From positions 496,001 through 560,000 of the forward strand of contig NZ_CP027062.1 of NCBI RefSeq assembly GCF_002966125.1: a DNA stretch of 64,000 nt, read 5' to 3'. Of the stretch, positions 39,075 through 47,401 are shown piece by piece. The notes beneath the pieces were generated by a model. That model was given only the letters and a program-made list of their open reading frames with translations, ran no database searches and had not been told where the DNA came from. The translations under genes were made by a program, and so were the position numbers. This DNA is from Pukyongia salina. GTDB lineage: Bacteria; Bacteroidota; Bacteroidia; Flavobacteriales; Flavobacteriaceae. Within the stretch, counting starts at the first letter, position 1. Every line of letters begins with the position of its first letter.

Positions 39075-40352
39075 ATGAATAAACCCCTTGCAGAACGAAT
39101 AAGGCCAAGAACTCTGGAAGACTATATTAGTCAGGAACACCTCGTTGGCCCTAAAGGAGCGCTTCACTCCCAGTTGAAATCCGGCATGTTGTCATCGATG
39201 ATATTCTGGGGTCCTCCCGGCACGGGAAAAACCACCCTTGCATCTATTATCGCAAATACCTCCGAACGGCCTTTCTATACCTTGAGCGCCGTGGACAGCG
39301 GTGTGGCTGCGGTTAGAGAAGTAATAAATAGAGCCAAAAAAAGCGACGACCTTTTTACCGCTAAGAATCCGATCCTTTTTATAGATGAGGTCCACCGTTT
39401 TAGCAAATCACAGCAGGATTCGCTTTTAGGAGCCGTAGAGAAGGGATGGATCACTCTTATAGGGGCTACCACCGAAAATCCGAGTTTCGAGGTAATTCCC
39501 GCCTTATTGTCGCGTTGTCAGGTTTATATATTGAAGCCCTTCAGCAAAAAAGACCTTGAAGCATTGCTCAACCGCGCCATTATTGCAGATGAATTACTAT
39601 CTAAGAAAAAAATAACTCTTAAGGAAACAGATGCCTTACTAAGACTATCCGGGGGTGATGCCCGCAAACTATTAAACATCCTGGAGTTGCTGGTAAATTC
39701 GGAAGATACCAGTCAGGTTGAGATTACCAATGAAAGGGTGCAGCAAAAAGTTCAGAAGAATACTGTCTTATACGACAAGGCCGGTGAACAACATTACGAC
39801 ATCATTTCTGCATTTATTAAATCCATTCGAGGCAGTGACCCAAATGCTGCGGTTTATTGGCTTGCGCGGATGATAGAAGGCGGAGAGGATGTAAAATTTA
39901 TCGCCAGGCGCATGTTGATCTTAGCTTCCGAAGACATTGGAAATGCCAATCCTACCGCTTTAGTTATCGCAAACAGCACATTTCAGGCGGTGAATACAAT
40001 TGGATATCCGGAAGCTCGCATTATACTCAGCCAATGCGCTATTTATCTCGCTACTTCGGCCAAAAGTAATGCTTCGTATAAGGCCATAGGAGCTGCTCAA
40101 CAAACAGTGAGGCAAACCGGGGATCTGTCTGTGCCTCTGTCTATAAGAAATGCGCCTACTAAATTGATGAAGGAATTAGGTTATGGGGAAGACTATCAAT
40201 ATGCCCATAATTATGAGGGAAATTTTGTAACTCACGAATTTCTTCCCGAAGAAATAGCCGGGACCACTTTTTATAAACCTGGCAATAATAAAAGGGAAAG
40301 CGCACTAAGAGACTATTTAAAAGGGCTTTGGAAAGACAAGTACGATTTCTAG
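39075..40352 (+). CDS. rarA: replication-associated recombination protein A (RarA/MgsA)
   Basis: A 425-residue AAA+ ATPase acting at stalled replication forks. It has Walker A GPPGTGKTT (46-54), Walker B ILFIDEVHRF (100-109), sensor-1 GATTENPSFE and the C-terminal tetramerisation domain with GGEDVKFIARR and SEDIGNANP. Normal length. Its stop overlaps the convergent gene by 4 bases. Confidence 0.97.
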   Translation: MNKPLAERIRPRTLEDYISQEHLVGPKGALHSQLKSGMLSSMIFWGPPGTGKTTLASIIANTSERPFYTLSAVDSGVAAVREVINRAKKSDDLFTAKNPILFIDEVHRFSKSQQDSLLGAVEKGWITLIGATTENPSFEVIPALLSRCQVYILKPFSKKDLEALLNRAIIADELLSKKKITLKETDALLRLSGGDARKLLNILELLVNSEDTSQVEITNERVQQKVQKNTVLYDKAGEQHYDIISAFIKSIRGSDPNAAVYWLARMIEGGEDVKFIARRMLILASEDIGNANPTALVIANSTFQAVNTIGYPEARIILSQCAIYLATSAKSNASYKAIGAAQQTVRQTGDLSVPLSIRNAPTKLMKELGYGEDYQYAHNYEGNFVTHEFLPEEIAGTTFYKPGNNKRESALRDYLKGLWKDKYDF

Positions 40353-41152
40353 TCGATATGCTTATAAGTTACCTTCATTAAAGAGTTCTGCAACGTAAAA
40401 TCGCCATTCTCATGAAATATCACTTCGGCATCGCCAGTTTCAGATACGTAGGATAGTGTGTTACCATCCACTAGGATCATTCCTTCGAGTGCAAGGCCTG
40501 TTTCGGCAGCTTCTGTTTCTAAATAAAGAGAATATCCGTTCTCGGTTTTACGTAATAGATATGAACGCCCTTCCCGTACATAGTTTGAGAATTTAGCGTC
40601 CGGCAAATGTAAAACCATGGAATTATTATTCCCTTCGCTTTCCATACCGGAAGGGTCTTTCGTAACTTCGATCTCGGTCTTTACCAGGGGCTCATTACCG
40701 CTCTCAACCTCGTCTTCATAGATCTTTATATCCTTCTGATTTACTCCCAGCTCTTCGATGCTCACAAAGGCTTTTCGTAAGGCATCATGATAAGCTTTTT
40801 TATACTCCTTGTATTTACTTTTTCCCTCTTCACTTCTGAAGATCTCTTCCCCATAACAATCTTTAAGGACGACTGTGATTTTAGTATAAACAAACCCTGG
40901 CTTTCCCAATACTTCTGCCTGAAGGCCATCGCATCGTTTTACGTTGGGTAATTCGGAAGGGAAATACGCGTTGAAACCGTATTTATTAAATAAGAATTTA
41001 GTGAGGGAATTTAATTGATGCTGATCCTCTTCATAAAGAAATTCGTACAATTCGGGAACAACTACATAACTGTAATCACTAGCCGATTTTTGCGCATTCA
41101 TATTTAAAATGAAGCCACCTATAAAAATCAGTAGCAGTATTCTCTTGATCAT
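40349..41152 (-). CDS. conserved exported protein, function unknown
   Basis: A 267-residue protein with a signal peptide (IKRILLLIFIGGFILNMNA). The mature part has a mixed alpha/beta N-terminal half (SDYSYVVVPELYEF) and a strand-rich C-terminal half (FSNYVREGRSYLLRKTE) with a short linker. No catalytic motif is recognised. Three genes, 43127 to 40349, form an operon: lipoprotein, DUF5723 protein, this protein. Its start overlaps the DUF5723 stop by 4 bases, so translation is probably coupled. Confidence 0.72.
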   Translation of the reverse strand: MIKRILLLIFIGGFILNMNAQKSASDYSYVVVPELYEFLYEEDQHQLNSLTKFLFNKYGFNAYFPSELPNVKRCDGLQAEVLGKPGFVYTKITVVLKDCYGEEIFRSEEGKSKYKEYKKAYHDALRKAFVSIEELGVNQKDIKIYEDEVESGNEPLVKTEIEVTKDPSGMESEGNNNSMVLHLPDAKFSNYVREGRSYLLRKTENGYSLYLETEAAETGLALEGMILVDGNTLSYVSETGDAEVIFHENGDFTLQNSLMKVTYKHID

Positions 41153-42564
41153 TCTTCGTAAAATTTTATATTGAAGCCCAGCTGTAAAGATACACTTTTT
41201 GCCTTTGCCAAGTTGCCGTAGCGTAGCAAGTTATCGGCCGCAATATAAAAATTGAATTTACCAATATCGGTAGCAAGTCCAAGTCCCACATTAGAGTAGC
41301 TATACGAATCTACCGTATAGGTAGCCTTTGCTGCTAGAAAATCCCATAATCTGCGATAATAGAACAGCGTACCGGCCATTTGAGGGCCCTTCGGTCTAAA
41401 TATACTGTAGAATTGTAGTCCCACAGCCTGTTGTCTTTCAATACTGCCGCCCATATTCCTGCAATCACAATCCACCCCTTTCCCTACTGCTTTTCCGAAG
41501 CTATATTTAACAGACGCATTCATCTTAACAGGTCTAAACTGGGTATAGCCACTGGTTATCGTATCGATAGGAATTTCTTCTTCGATCTCGTCTTCCAGGT
41601 TGTCGTAATACGGCAGGGTAGGCTGTCCAGCACTTAGTGGCGGGAATATCAATTCTATCCCATCCAGGGTATAGGTGCCTGTTGCCTGATAAGTTTCTGC
41701 GTCCTTCGAATGAAAAACAGCACCTAGATCAAGTATACTGGCACTAGCTGTGAGGTCCCTGTTAATCTCGTAAGTTGCGCCCAGGTCCAGGCCCAGCCCA
41801 AAATTCCCTCCAAAGAAGGCACGGCCTATAACCTCCCCCGGTATATCGGCACTATCCATCCCGTCCAGAGAGGCGATCCCTGAGGTATTAACAGTAACTT
41901 CTGCATTACTTACTGTGTGTTCGTATATATTGTTACTTTCCGCACCTCCTAAAGTGGTTACAAATGTCCCCTGGTTGTTCGTGCTTCGAATGCTCATCAT
42001 ACTGGAATACAATTTTAGTCGCAGGCCGGCTGTGAGTTTCTTCCCAAGTTGTTTATTAACGCCAAAATGATAGACGGTAAGGAGATCGGCTGTAGCACTT
42101 AGTTCACCTAGATCGAAAGGATAATCGAGATAATCCCTGTTACCTTCCCAGGCCAGGATAGCCAGATCCCTGGGGAAATAGCTTATAAAATCCAGTTCCT
42201 GGTATATTCCCCCGGAAAAATACATTTCGTTGCTCGCTCGCCAGCCAAAATTAATGATCTCCAATTGTTGTGTGGCTGTAAAGAAATCTGTGTTCTTAAG
42301 TTCGAATATCTTATTCCTGATACGAGTATTTATATCGACATTAGATTCTCCAAAGATATCGAACACAGTAACACCCGATGATCCTCCGTTTACATGAATT
42401 TGTGAAAGGAACGGAATCCCAAAATGCATTTTTTGAGGCACCTTGGCACCAGGATTCAACAATAGGTTTTGTGGGACCTCCTCAAATCCGTAAAGTATCT
42501 GTTTATTTTGTGCAAAGCACACCGATAGGCTTAGAGCCATTATGAGAGTAGACAGTTTCCGCAT
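41149..42564 (-). CDS. DUF5723-family outer-membrane barrel-like protein
   Basis: A 471-residue exported protein with signal peptide LSTLIMALSLSVCFAQ. The body is strand-rich with alternating aromatic residues, and ends AKSVSLQLGFNIKFYEE, as in a large outer-membrane barrel. It matches the DUF5723 family by the opening LLNPGAKVPQKMHFGIPF. Two Cys in GVDCDCR sit in an extracellular-like loop. It lies 5 bases after the lipoprotein gene, and its stop overlaps the next start. Function unknown. Confidence 0.8.
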   Translation of the reverse strand: MRKLSTLIMALSLSVCFAQNKQILYGFEEVPQNLLLNPGAKVPQKMHFGIPFLSQIHVNGGSSGVTVFDIFGESNVDINTRIRNKIFELKNTDFFTATQQLEIINFGWRASNEMYFSGGIYQELDFISYFPRDLAILAWEGNRDYLDYPFDLGELSATADLLTVYHFGVNKQLGKKLTAGLRLKLYSSMMSIRSTNNQGTFVTTLGGAESNNIYEHTVSNAEVTVNTSGIASLDGMDSADIPGEVIGRAFFGGNFGLGLDLGATYEINRDLTASASILDLGAVFHSKDAETYQATGTYTLDGIELIFPPLSAGQPTLPYYDNLEDEIEEEIPIDTITSGYTQFRPVKMNASVKYSFGKAVGKGVDCDCRNMGGSIERQQAVGLQFYSIFRPKGPQMAGTLFYYRRLWDFLAAKATYTVDSYSYSNVGLGLATDIGKFNFYIAADNLLRYGNLAKAKSVSLQLGFNIKFYEE

Positions 42565-42569
42565 AGTAA

Positions 42570-43127
42570 TTATTGTCTATCTCTAATTTCCAGGTAATAC
42601 GTGGTTTTCGACTTCAGGTTAAGGTTTCCTTCCAGGTCGGGATTGGAATCCGGAATAGTGACAGATACCACTACTCTATTCGCCATCGTAAGTTGTAAAA
42701 TTTCGTCTGCTTCGATGATCTCTTCGAAAATGGTTACAATGGGGGCGGCAACAGTTCCTTCAACCACAGTGGTCTGTGTTGTATATGTAGTATCATTTTG
42801 TTCGCTAAGGAATTGGAAATCGACCTGAAAATTTCGCGGAATGCTATTGGTAAATTTGAAGTAGAAATCGGCCCTTCTCAAACTTTCCTGGATTTCGGTA
42901 TCATCGAGAAAACGTATCTCTGTGGTATCGGAGACTGTTAATACGGGGATCTCGTTAATCTCATCGTAGAATTCGCCGGCGTCTATATCAAAATAGATAA
43001 GATCTAGTTCCACCACCGGAGTAAGTGCAATATCTTCAGCCTGGTCGAAATCGGTATCTTTTACACAGGCTACAACCAGCAAACTTAGGAACAGGACCAC
43101 CAATGGCCTTAATAGGTTACGTTTCAT
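42570..43127 (-). CDS. lipoprotein of unknown function
   Basis: A 185-residue lipoprotein (lipobox LVVAC, Cys21), first gene of the three-gene operon. The mature part is acidic (DTDFDQAEDI) and strand-rich (ADFYFKFTNSIPRNFQVDF), ending KTTYYLEIRDRQ, which looks like an immunoglobulin-type fold. It probably sits at the outer membrane with the DUF5723 partner. No family function is known to me. Confidence 0.72.
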   Translation of the reverse strand: MKRNLLRPLVVLFLSLLVVACVKDTDFDQAEDIALTPVVELDLIYFDIDAGEFYDEINEIPVLTVSDTTEIRFLDDTEIQESLRRADFYFKFTNSIPRNFQVDFQFLSEQNDTTYTTQTTVVEGTVAAPIVTIFEEIIEADEILQLTMANRVVVSVTIPDSNPDLEGNLNLKSKTTYYLEIRDRQ

Positions 43128-43178
43128 AAAGAGGGGCTTTACGTTAAAATTAAACGACGCTAACGGGATAATAGTATG

Positions 43179-43865
43179 CTACAAGTGGGTTTTAATCTCG
43201 TAAAGATGATTCACCACACTATAGGTATCTGGAACAATAACTTTGCGATAATTATAAAACAAGGTGTGCATTCCTACTTTTTCAGCACCCAGAATATCCG
43301 CCTCGAAGGTATCTCCTATCATTATACTTCGATGCGGAGGAACCGATGCTTTATCAAGAGCCGTTTCAAATATAACAGGATGAGGTTTCTTTAACCCTAC
43401 CTCTTCAGATGAAGTAACCGTATTGAAAAAGTGTGAAATTCTACTATTCTGAAGTTTAAGTGCCTGAACTTCTGCAAATCCGTTGGTAATAATATGCAAT
43501 TGATATCGGGGATTAAGATATTCCAGTATTTCGATAGCCCCCTCTAATAAATAATTGTCTTTAGGTAACTCGTCTATATAGGTTACTGCCATAGCATCGA
43601 GTTCCTCCATGGAAAAGGAAATCCCAAAAGGCAGAAAGGCATCCCTAAAACGTCCTCGCCGCAACTCCTGCTTGGTCACCAGATTTTCCCTGTACAATTT
43701 CCAGTATTCGAAATTGATGGGTTCGTAGACTTTTATAAATTCTGAAAGTTGTAGCTTGATCTGGTGCGACTTGAACAATCGTGAGAATGCGAGCTCCGAA
43801 TTTCGATCGAAATCCCATAGCGTATGGTCCAGGTCGAAGAAAACGTCTGTTATCGATTTATTCAT
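43179..43865 (-). CDS. YjjG-family noncanonical pyrimidine nucleotidase (HAD hydrolase)
   Basis: A 228-residue HAD phosphatase. The start is placed at the ATG giving MNKSITDVFFDLDHT; a longer frame extends 32 codons back within the upstream gene but has no conserved content. Motif I is FFDLDHTLWDF with Asp11 (nucleophile) and Asp13; motif II lies in HIITNGFAE (Thr), then a Lys (EEVGLKKPHP) and motif IV GDTFEADILGA. The YjjG group removes phosphate from noncanonical pyrimidine nucleotides. It overlaps the upstream gene by 8 bases. Confidence 0.87.
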   Translation of the reverse strand: MNKSITDVFFDLDHTLWDFDRNSELAFSRLFKSHQIKLQLSEFIKVYEPINFEYWKLYRENLVTKQELRRGRFRDAFLPFGISFSMEELDAMAVTYIDELPKDNYLLEGAIEILEYLNPRYQLHIITNGFAEVQALKLQNSRISHFFNTVTSSEEVGLKKPHPVIFETALDKASVPPHRSIMIGDTFEADILGAEKVGMHTLFYNYRKVIVPDTYSVVNHLYEIKTHL

Positions 43866-45150
43866 GAGCATGTAATTGTTGTTCAAATAAATTTCGCCAG
43901 ATAGCGTTACTTTTCTCATCGGTAAAATCCCTAATATTAAAGAAGATTGAGAACGTACCATTTAGGCCCAGCACCAACTGTTGCATGGCCGATATACGCT
44001 GCAAGCTGTCCGATTCGTATTTATTGTTAAAGCCTTCTGTAGTGAATGCAACCGGATGAATTACAAGAGGTGTTTTAATTTCATAATCGAGGTCGTAGAA
44101 TAGGAAAGGAGTACAGGTTCCCGCTCTAAAACCGGGAGTATCCTCATACACCATAGAGAAATCCCTCTCTATTTCCTGCTCTACCAACATCCTGTACAGC
44201 TCCGGCAATACAACGAGATAGTCTGAATTCATCGAAGACCTGAGAGTTCTCAATGTAGTTTCCTCAAGCTGTCGTTTCTCCAGTTTCAATATCTCGGTAT
44301 CGTTGAGGGCCTGATAGGAGAACAACAGCCCAACCTCGTTATAATCGTTGAAATATTTAAGAAGCAGTTTAAACTTTTTCCTCCGTGAGTTGAAACCATC
44401 CTTCAAACTGGGATGATCGCCAAGTAAAAAGAATGCTGTTATGGAGTTTTTACTTTGTTTGCTTACAGAAACGATCCAGTCGTACACACTATACGGATCT
44501 TTTCCAATACCTAAAAGCACGCGGCTGCGTTTGAATGCACTTTTAAACTTAAATTTCCCGATATCTTTTAAATAACCGGCCAGGGATCTTACAAACCCTT
44601 TCTGAATATACAAATAGGGTTGTTCTATCTTTATGAGGGAGTGTATCTTCCCATTTTTCTTTGGAAATGGTACATCCGAAAACTTTTGTTGAAGCACCGT
44701 CATGAATTTATAAGCCCAGATATCGACCACAGGTTGCAGTAAAAATCCTTCCCGATATCCCAGACTTTCGGTAGCCGGAAATCTTCCCAGGGAATCTTTT
44801 ACATGAGGAAGATATTCTTCATAGCGGCTTAACAGGTAAAAGGCGGCTGAAAAAATATCGAAAGGCAGATCGCTTTTCTCTCCAACTTGAAAAAAACTAA
44901 AGGTCTCATCCCATGGCTTTACTTGTACTTCAAGGTCCTCTACTCCACTCTGTTCGAGCAAGCCGTAACTTTGCACGAACATTTCGTTACCCATGGGTTG
45001 TTTTGCGTAAGATAGTTTCGGCCCCTGATGAGCGATAAACTCTTCAATAACCGATGTGAAACCTATCTCCAGTTCGAGAATACGTGTACAGACATGCTTA
45101 AAAATAAAATCGAGGCGAGGTGTGATTTGTTGCGAAAAGATTAACAGCAT
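43858..45150 (-). CDS. polysaccharide deacetylase-like protein (catalytic motifs degenerate)
   Basis: A 430-residue protein with an N-terminal DUF7033-like region (about 1-130, KHVCTRILELEIGFT, PFDIFSAAFYLLSRYEEY) and a NodB-like C-terminal region (GFRAGTCTPFLFYDLDYE). The metal and catalytic residues of active NodB domains are not visible: the usual TFDVD segment is replaced by LIKIEQPY, and the HPSY region by LLFSYQAL. It may be an inactive or ligand-binding member. It lies 5 bases after radC and overlaps the yjjG-like gene. Confidence 0.72.
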   Translation of the reverse strand: MLLIFSQQITPRLDFIFKHVCTRILELEIGFTSVIEEFIAHQGPKLSYAKQPMGNEMFVQSYGLLEQSGVEDLEVQVKPWDETFSFFQVGEKSDLPFDIFSAAFYLLSRYEEYLPHVKDSLGRFPATESLGYREGFLLQPVVDIWAYKFMTVLQQKFSDVPFPKKNGKIHSLIKIEQPYLYIQKGFVRSLAGYLKDIGKFKFKSAFKRSRVLLGIGKDPYSVYDWIVSVSKQSKNSITAFFLLGDHPSLKDGFNSRRKKFKLLLKYFNDYNEVGLLFSYQALNDTEILKLEKRQLEETTLRTLRSSMNSDYLVVLPELYRMLVEQEIERDFSMVYEDTPGFRAGTCTPFLFYDLDYEIKTPLVIHPVAFTTEGFNNKYESDSLQRISAMQQLVLGLNGTFSIFFNIRDFTDEKSNAIWRNLFEQQLHAHE

Positions 45151-45155
45151 GTGCC

Positions 45156-45854
45156 TTAAAGCATTTGTTCATCAGCAAAGCTAAAATACGCTTTTTCGGT
45201 TATTATAAGATGATCCAGAATGCTTATATCCAGACTTTCTCCCGCTTTTTTGATCTTGGCGGTTAATTTTATATCACTTTCACTGGGCTTTAAGGCTCCA
45301 CTGGGATGATTATGTGCCATGATTAATGCAACGGCGCCTAATTCTAAGGCCTGTCTAAACGCAATACGTATATCGACCAGCGTTCCCGTAATACCCCCTT
45401 TACTAAGCTGTTTAGTTTGTATCACCTTATTGGAATTATTGAGATAAACCACCCAGAATTCTTCATGGTCCAGTTGCCCGATCAAGGGTTGCATGAGTTC
45501 GAAAACCGAAACACTCGAGGTAATTTTACGAAGTTCGAGTGCCTGCTGTGCACGGCGACGGTTACCTAATTCGAGGGCAGCAATAATATTAATGGCTTTA
45601 ACTTCGCCCACTCCTTTGAACTTGCAAAGATCTTTCACACTTAATTTCCCAAGTGCATTAAGATTGTTCTCGGCCCTTGCCAGTATTCTTTTTGCGAGGC
45701 TTACAGCACTTTCATCCCTGCTACCGGACCCTAGAAGTATGGCAATAAGTTCGGCATCGCTTACAGCCGTTTTTCCCTTTTTGACCAATTTTTCTCGAGG
45801 GCGGTCGTCCTCGTTCCAACATTTAATGGAGAAAGAATCTTTTGTATTATACAT
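45156..45854 (-). CDS. radC: RadC family protein (JAB/MPN domain)
   Basis: A 232-residue RadC protein. A helix-hairpin-helix region (about 70-95, KFKGVGEVKA) precedes a JAB1/MPN metalloprotease-like domain with the metal-site motif HNHPSG (181-186) and the downstream Asp194. Despite its name, its function in DNA repair is unclear. The N-terminal WNEDDRPREKL is standard. First of three close minus-strand genes. Confidence 0.94.
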   Translation of the reverse strand: MYNTKDSFSIKCWNEDDRPREKLVKKGKTAVSDAELIAILLGSGSRDESAVSLAKRILARAENNLNALGKLSVKDLCKFKGVGEVKAINIIAALELGNRRRAQQALELRKITSSVSVFELMQPLIGQLDHEEFWVVYLNNSNKVIQTKQLSKGGITGTLVDIRIAFRQALELGAVALIMAHNHPSGALKPSESDIKLTAKIKKAGESLDISILDHLIITEKAYFSFADEQML

Positions 45855-46014
45855 AACGAAAACGTAGCTATAGCCATCAATTCATCTAATCTAGAATAAG
45901 TAAAACAGGCTACGAAGGAGGGAAGTTAGAGTGCAGTAGGCGTTGAAACGCGTGTCTCAAAGATAGAAAACTAATTGAATGTTCGTATCTTTCTACTGTA
46001 AAATTACAGAACAG

Positions 46015-46458
46015 ATGAAATCCATATTAGACAGAGATACCTTTCAAGAAATACAGAACAGGCTTAGCCAATTGAATGAAAATTCGGAAAGGCAATGGGG
46101 AAAAATGACTCCCGCCCAAATGCTTCGCCATTGCCAGGGACCTCTAAACATCATGCTAAAACATGACGATTATAACCTGAAGCCTAATTGGTTCTTTAAT
46201 ACGTTTTTCAAAAAAGCGATGTATAACGACAGATTATGGCGCAAGAATCTGCCTACGGTAAAGGTATTCAAGCAAACTGAAGAGCGAGATTTTACGCAAG
46301 AAAAAGCAAAGCTGGATGCGCTTCTGGATGAGATCGGATCTCAATTGGACAAGCAGGATTGGGGAGATCACCCCTCTTTTGGAAAATTCACCAATGAACA
46401 ATGGGGTAAAATGCAATATAAGCATCTGGATCATCATTTGCGACAATTTGGTTTATAA
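46015..46458 (+). CDS. DUF1569 domain protein
   Basis: A 147-residue cytosolic protein of the DUF1569/DinB-like family with the opening MKSILDRDTFQEIQNRLSQL, the WGKMTPAQMLRHCQGP segment and the C-terminal KHLDHHLRQFGL. The histidines would correspond to the DinB metal ligands (inference). The start is placed at ATG 46015, because the 12 upstream codons are not conserved-looking. The last 39 bases of the gene, including the stop, are repeated 140 bases downstream. Confidence 0.82.
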   Translation: MKSILDRDTFQEIQNRLSQLNENSERQWGKMTPAQMLRHCQGPLNIMLKHDDYNLKPNWFFNTFFKKAMYNDRLWRKNLPTVKVFKQTEERDFTQEKAKLDALLDEIGSQLDKQDWGDHPSFGKFTNEQWGKMQYKHLDHHLRQFGL

Positions 46459-46550
46459 ACGACTATAAAGCCATACCCCCATTGAAGGGGTGGTGCAAGA
46501 CTTAAAAATGATAAATTGCGGAGCAACATTTTTAAGGCTTGGGCCGTAAC
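46420..46550. repeat. 140-base tandem repeat, copy 1
   Basis: Copy 1 covers the last 39 bases of the DUF1569 gene and 92 bases of intergenic sequence with a CCCC...GGGG motif and a larger inverted repeat. It matches copy 2 at 124 of 131 positions with a period of 140. Confidence 0.95.
46494..46541. repeat. long imperfect hairpin in repeat copy 1
   Basis: CAAG-n-CTTAAAAATG (46496-46510) pairs with CATTTTTAAG-n-CTTG (46527-46541), and an inner TTGC/GCAA pair closes a three-base loop. The same structure recurs in copy 2 at +140, with a G-T pair at the variable position. It resembles a REP-type intergenic palindrome. Confidence 0.65.
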
Positions 46551-46559
46551 CAAATAATA

Positions 46560-46598
46560 AAGCATCTGGATCATCATTTGCGTCAATTTGGTTTATAA
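46560..46598 (+). pseudogene. remnant 3' tail of a second DUF1569 gene
   Basis: Thirteen codons (KHLDHHLRQFGL plus stop) repeat the end of the DUF1569 gene in frame, and the only change is synonymous. The rest of the gene is missing. It may be the leftover of a tandem gene duplication or simply part of a segmental duplication. Confidence 0.45.
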
Positions 46599-46690
46599 AC
46601 GACTATTAAGCCATACCCCCATTGAAGGGGTGGTGCAAGGCTTAAAAATGATAAGTTGCAGAGCAACATTTTTAAGTCTTGAGCCGTAAC
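46560..46690. repeat. 140-base tandem repeat, copy 2
   Basis: Copy 2 repeats copy 1 with seven mismatches. The coding tail in it is intact, and its one difference there (CGA to CGT) is synonymous. The flanking spacer (46551-46559) is unique. It lies directly before the PaiB-like gene. Confidence 0.95.
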
Positions 46691-46721
46691 TAACTAAAAA
46701 TTGTTATTCAAATTTTAAAGA

Positions 46722-47333
46722 ATGTACCCTCCTCCCTATCATCAATCTCATGATCGATCCAAGATGATCGAAGTAGTGAAGACCTTTCCGTTCGGAATAC
46801 TGGTCACTGCACAAAACAGCAACTCTTTTATAACGCATATCCCAGTTATCTACAATGAGGACTCAGGGCGCCTTGTAGCGCATATCGATGCCCAGAACCC
46901 ACAGGTAACCACTCTAACCGATGGCGCGAAAGCTACTGTAGTTTTTAAAGGACCCGACTGCTATATTTCTCCCTCAGTATACTCCACAGAGCAATTACCT
47001 ACCTGGAATTACATTATAGTTCATCTAAGTGGGATCATTCACAGAATAACCGCTCCCGAGTTAGTAAAGAAAACCATGATCGATATGACGGCCTTTTTAG
47101 AAGGAAGTCGTCCAAAATTCATCCTTGAGAAAGACAACCCTAAAATGGATAGGATGGTAAATTATATCAAGGCTTTCGAAATTGAGATCACCCAATGGGA
47201 GGGGAAGTTCAAACTTTCACAGGATAAAAATGATACAGATTATGCGCTAGCCAAAACAGAGCTCATACGGCAATGTAAGAATGGATATAAAGAATTTATC
47301 GATACTATCTACGACCGCCTGGAGGTGTCGTAA
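46722..47333 (+). CDS. FMN-binding negative transcriptional regulator (PaiB family)
   Basis: A 203-residue protein with the PaiB pattern: MYPPPYHQ opening, a split-barrel flavin-binding core (GILVTAQNSNSFITHIP, VAHIDAQNPQ) and the STEQLPTWNYIIVHL signature, then a helical C-terminal region. PaiB is described as a repressor in Bacillus, but this family lacks a clear DNA-binding motif, so a flavin-reductase-like role is possible. ATG start immediately after the repeat region. Confidence 0.88.
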   Translation: MYPPPYHQSHDRSKMIEVVKTFPFGILVTAQNSNSFITHIPVIYNEDSGRLVAHIDAQNPQVTTLTDGAKATVVFKGPDCYISPSVYSTEQLPTWNYIIVHLSGIIHRITAPELVKKTMIDMTAFLEGSRPKFILEKDNPKMDRMVNYIKAFEIEITQWEGKFKLSQDKNDTDYALAKTELIRQCKNGYKEFIDTIYDRLEVS

Positions 47334-47401
47334 TTATAGATAAAAAGTTCAGGTTAGATAATCTATCACAGAGTTTGTGCGAGCAATTATACTCACCGGG
47401 C

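Noticed and set aside
43866-43961. Longer start for the yjjG-like gene
   Set aside because: The 32 extra codons overlap the preceding gene and have no HAD-family similarity.
45855-46014. Possible tRNA or small RNA in the radC-DUF1569 gap
   Set aside because: Only a 4-base GCGT/ACGC hairpin is visible; no cloverleaf or conserved tRNA bases.
46722-47333. DNA-binding repressor function for the PaiB-like protein
   Set aside because: No helix-turn-helix is visible; only the flavin-binding split barrel can be supported.
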